Source of the DNA: Rhynochetos jubatus
Taxonomy: Eukaryota > Chordata > Aves > Eurypygiformes > Rhynochetidae
Assembly (NCBI GenBank): GCA_027574665.1
Contig: CM050650.1
Location: 104,505,086 to 104,569,085, forward strand
Reading direction: 5' to 3'
Length of the DNA: 64,000 nt
The stretch's first letter is position 1. Every line of letters starts with the position of its first letter. The notes beneath the pieces were generated by a model, which saw nothing but the letters and a program-made list of their open reading frames with translations, did not search any database and was not told the DNA's origin. The position numbers and the translations under genes were made by a program. This document shows positions 61,001 to 64,000 of this stretch, in pieces.

Positions 61001-64000
61001 TTACAGGGACCCCATTAAACAGTATGAGGAAATCAGTATCTTCTCTACCAGACTTGACTAATGAGAAGCTTGCTGCCCTTACCTGAAGTCTGAGAGCAAA
61101 CTTGTACTAAATTCCATGTACATGCTCACATATACGAAACGTCTGTGTAGTTGTCTGCCCATGCATGTGTATGCACTGTATGTTCCAACATGTGAAAGAA
61201 TACAATTCCTTTACATCATGATAAGTAGTTATGTCCAGCATAACTGAAGTTCCCTGAAGTCAGTAGATGTGTTCTGAGGAGTACTGATTATGCTTTACAT
61301 TAATTCAAAGTCTTTTTACAGCCAAACCCCATGAATCCTTTCATAAAATCACAGAACTACCCTGGTGCTATTTGTGGAAAAGACACAGCATGGTTCATTT
61401 AGTAATTCTGTTATGCTTTCCTCTTTTTCTTCCCCCATTATCTTGGACATTTGCTGTTAATAGTAGTACTGTTGCAACAGTATCTTTAAATTCAACTATC
61501 TGAACGTGTAACTAGTGGATTTACTATTAACAAACTAGGAATACCGTGCATGTAGCATATTGTAAAGCCTTATGTTTGGTGATCTATCAGAGAGATTCCA
61601 GTTTAACAGTAGGTGTGGAATCCCTGTTCAGTTACTTATGGGAATATGTTCCCAAACCTAGCTGTTGAGCATTCTTATCAGCGACTCACAACAAAACCTA
61701 AAATTATTAGAGGGATTGTATAGATAACACAAAAGCCTGTGAAGCAGTAACAGTGAAATAGAAGTCATCGAGATGGTACTGCTTGACTCACTTAATCCTC
61801 TGAGACAAGCAAAATATATGTCAAATAAATTAAATCCTGAAAATCATATTAAGCATACTATACATTTTATCCATATGTATAGTAAAGATGCATATATTAC
61901 AGTGAGAAATGTAGCATATATACATGGATGGGGAATTGCATCCTGACTGGTTTATGGAAGCTGAACAGCAGAATGTGAATTCTTCTGGGAACACTCTGGA
62001 CAAACAGTCAAAAGCAACGGCTAAGTACTTAAGTTGAGGAAATGGAGTAGGATAAAGAACTTTGCATATGTAGTTGTTACTAATGCTACCACTTCTGGAA
62101 TACTGGAATTCATTGAAATGATGTTGTTATCTACAAATAGGCACTTCTAGGGTATTATTCATTTCATCTCAAATGTACAAAGTATTCAGTGAATCACACA
62201 TGAAAAGGAGCTCTTTCTCCCCACTGACTATAAAGAGATCTTAGTGTGACTGGCTTGCAGGGAGATGTCTGGGCTGTAATTTAAGTGAGAGAAATCCCAC
62301 CCCCCTTGTCCTGTTTTGGAGTGTGTGGTCTGTACAGGCTGTTTATCACTGAAGAGTGTTCATAGAACGATTAGAAAACAAACGGGCTGATGTTACTCTG
62401 TGGCACTCAACGCGCTCCGTCTGTTTCACTTATCAATGAGCAACACAAGCTGGGGGCAAATAACATTTTGAATGTAGCACAAAATACCATGATGAAACTG
62501 TAATGGCTGAAAGTCACAATTAGGTAAGAAATAAGGTGTGTATTTTTGGCTGCAAGGATGACTTGTAGGAAAAATGCATCATCATTCTCAGTAGTTGGGC
62601 TTTTTTCACCTATATCTCATGATTTGGGGTGTTTTAAGATTTTCCTCACCAAATAAAAATAAATTCAAAGATATTTTAAGAGTGCTATTGTTTCTGTTTG
62701 ACAGGATATTGTGTTAAATTTAAGAATAACTCTTTCTGATATTGTAATTCCTTAAATTTTGAATCCACCAATGAAAGCAAAGCAAATATCACAAAATTAG
62801 CCAATAATAGTGGAAGACAAGTGAGGAAAATCTTAACAGAAAGATCTTCCATTTTCACGAGTCATTAGACATCATCAGTACCTGCTACTATAAGATTCTT
62901 CTAGACACAAAAAGGTAATATAGGCTCATGTTCAAGGACCACCACCAAGAATTGTGCAACTGATAGATGGTATGGACACCTTCTGAGATGTGAGTGTAAT
63001 ATTAAAGTACCTTTTTTTCGTACATCTCATAACATATAGGAATACCATCAGAGAATTGGCAACTACTGGGAAACACAATATGACTTTAGAAATTAGCCTT
63101 AAGTTTAGCCTAAAGTTTTGTATACTGAAAATTCTCTTTCATTATCCGATGAAGTTGAACATGTTTCCTTAGTAAGCTTTTAATGCTACAAAACAACAGT
63201 ATTAGTTAAAAGAAGTTGAGCAAAATACCCTGTAAATCACAATCCTGTCTTGGAGTTTATACTAAAATTCACCAAAATTAGCTGAGATGCCCAAAGTATT
63301 CCCCATTTCTCTTCAGGATATTGTGGGTTTCCAAGCCCTGAAGTACATTATCCCGAATTAGGTAGCTTTCCAAAGGTCAAATGTAATTTGTAAAGATTTG
63401 GATAATCAGTCTGTCTTGAAAGCTGGCTGGTAGTTTCAGGGACATAATGCAGTGTTTACAGAAAGTGTAGGAATCCCATCTTCTTCAAGGTGCAGGGGAT
63501 TACATCTGGGTGGGGATTTACCAGGGGACTGCAGCTAAGAGGGCTATGACCTCTTCATTAGTGAACGTGGAAGAACACAAACGTGGCGCCGCATGAGGAA
63601 GGAGCAGTCCAATGGCACCACCCCTTCCCGTTCCCTCATCATCTCTGTGGCAGTGATACAAACAAAATCACATCTCAGGCAGAAAATGAGCCGTGGGCTG
63701 GGATAGCATTGATTATTTAGTGTATTAGCAGAGGGCAGAGTTTACATGCAGTATCAATTAGAAAATAGTTGGCAATGAAAACAAGGCCAAAGGCCTTTCT
63801 GTTTTATGGCCAAATCCTGCTCACTTTCCACACATGAACAGCTCTAATGAAGTCAGCTGGAGCTCAGTGATTTCACTCCAATCCTTAAATCTCATAAGCT
63901 GTAGCTGAAATTTGAAAGCTTTTTAAAAGGAAACTTTTAACCTCTGTCCCTAGTTACAAATTTGGCTGCTTCCTTTACCATCCTCTTCTCAGATCACCTC
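58035..64000. other. AT-rich non-coding DNA
   Basis: No gene recognised. The stretch 62280-62540 is less AT-rich with few low-complexity runs. Around 63808-63890 a phrase (gccaaatcctgctcactttc) faintly recalls an old amniote dispersed repeat. Both are impressions only. Confidence 0.45.

Noticed and set aside
1..64000. CRISPR arrays, operons, tRNA or rRNA genes
   Set aside because: No regularly spaced repeats, bacterial signals or RNA gene boxes seen. The tRNA-like 18-mer at 39286 is a retroviral primer site, not a tRNA gene.

Overview
The window reads as avian (bird) nuclear DNA that is non-coding or intronic. Three things support this. There are several 5'-truncated CR1 LINE pieces with the typical ATTCTATG-type 3' tail. 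There are many solo LTRs of a TATA-containing, ERVL-like avian family. The background is AT-rich, with short ORFs broken by stops. Species cannot be fixed from the sequence. No ordinary host gene could be recognised; one short ORF with a signal-peptide look (28488-28750, minus strand) is the only host exon candidate, at low confidence.

Layout: 1-34.5 kb is AT-rich DNA with old CR1 fragments (about 1.4, 18.2-19.2, 20.9, 23.0 and 32 kb), three solo LTRs (4.25, 9.36 and 14.9 kb, the last hit by a small CR1 with its own target duplication), and simple tracts (a 20-bp CT repeat, A44, T26). From 34508 to 39571 lies a 5,064-bp class II endogenous retrovirus on the minus strand. From 39.6 to 64 kb there is more AT-rich DNA, another solo LTR near 42.6-43.5 kb, and a dense LTR cluster at 53.7-58.0 kb. 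Two related solo LTRs in that cluster sit in inverted orientation, each with a perfect 5-bp target duplication.

The endogenous retrovirus is the main content. Its two 266-bp LTRs look identical base for base and are flanked by the same 6-bp duplication (gtggtg), so the insertion is young. Reading on the minus strand: LTR, a primer-binding site matching the 3' end of tRNA-Phe, a short leader, an intact gag (731 codons, PPPY motif, major homology region, two CCHC zinc knuckles), a -1 frameshift module (G GGA AAC plus a predicted H-type pseudoknot), an intact protease ORF, a probable second -1 site into pol, a broken pol (early TGA, lost reverse transcriptase core, frame change in a six-base run, then a complete-looking integrase), a small env remnant holding a membrane anchor, a polypurine tract and the 3' LTR.

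Gag and protease are intact while pol and env are ruined, yet the LTRs are identical. The simplest reading is a defective genome copied recently with enzymes and envelope supplied in trans. The combination of alpharetrovirus-like LTR, tRNA-Phe primer, betaretrovirus-like three-frame gag/pro/pol and gammaretrovirus-like env tail is the most unusual thing in the window.
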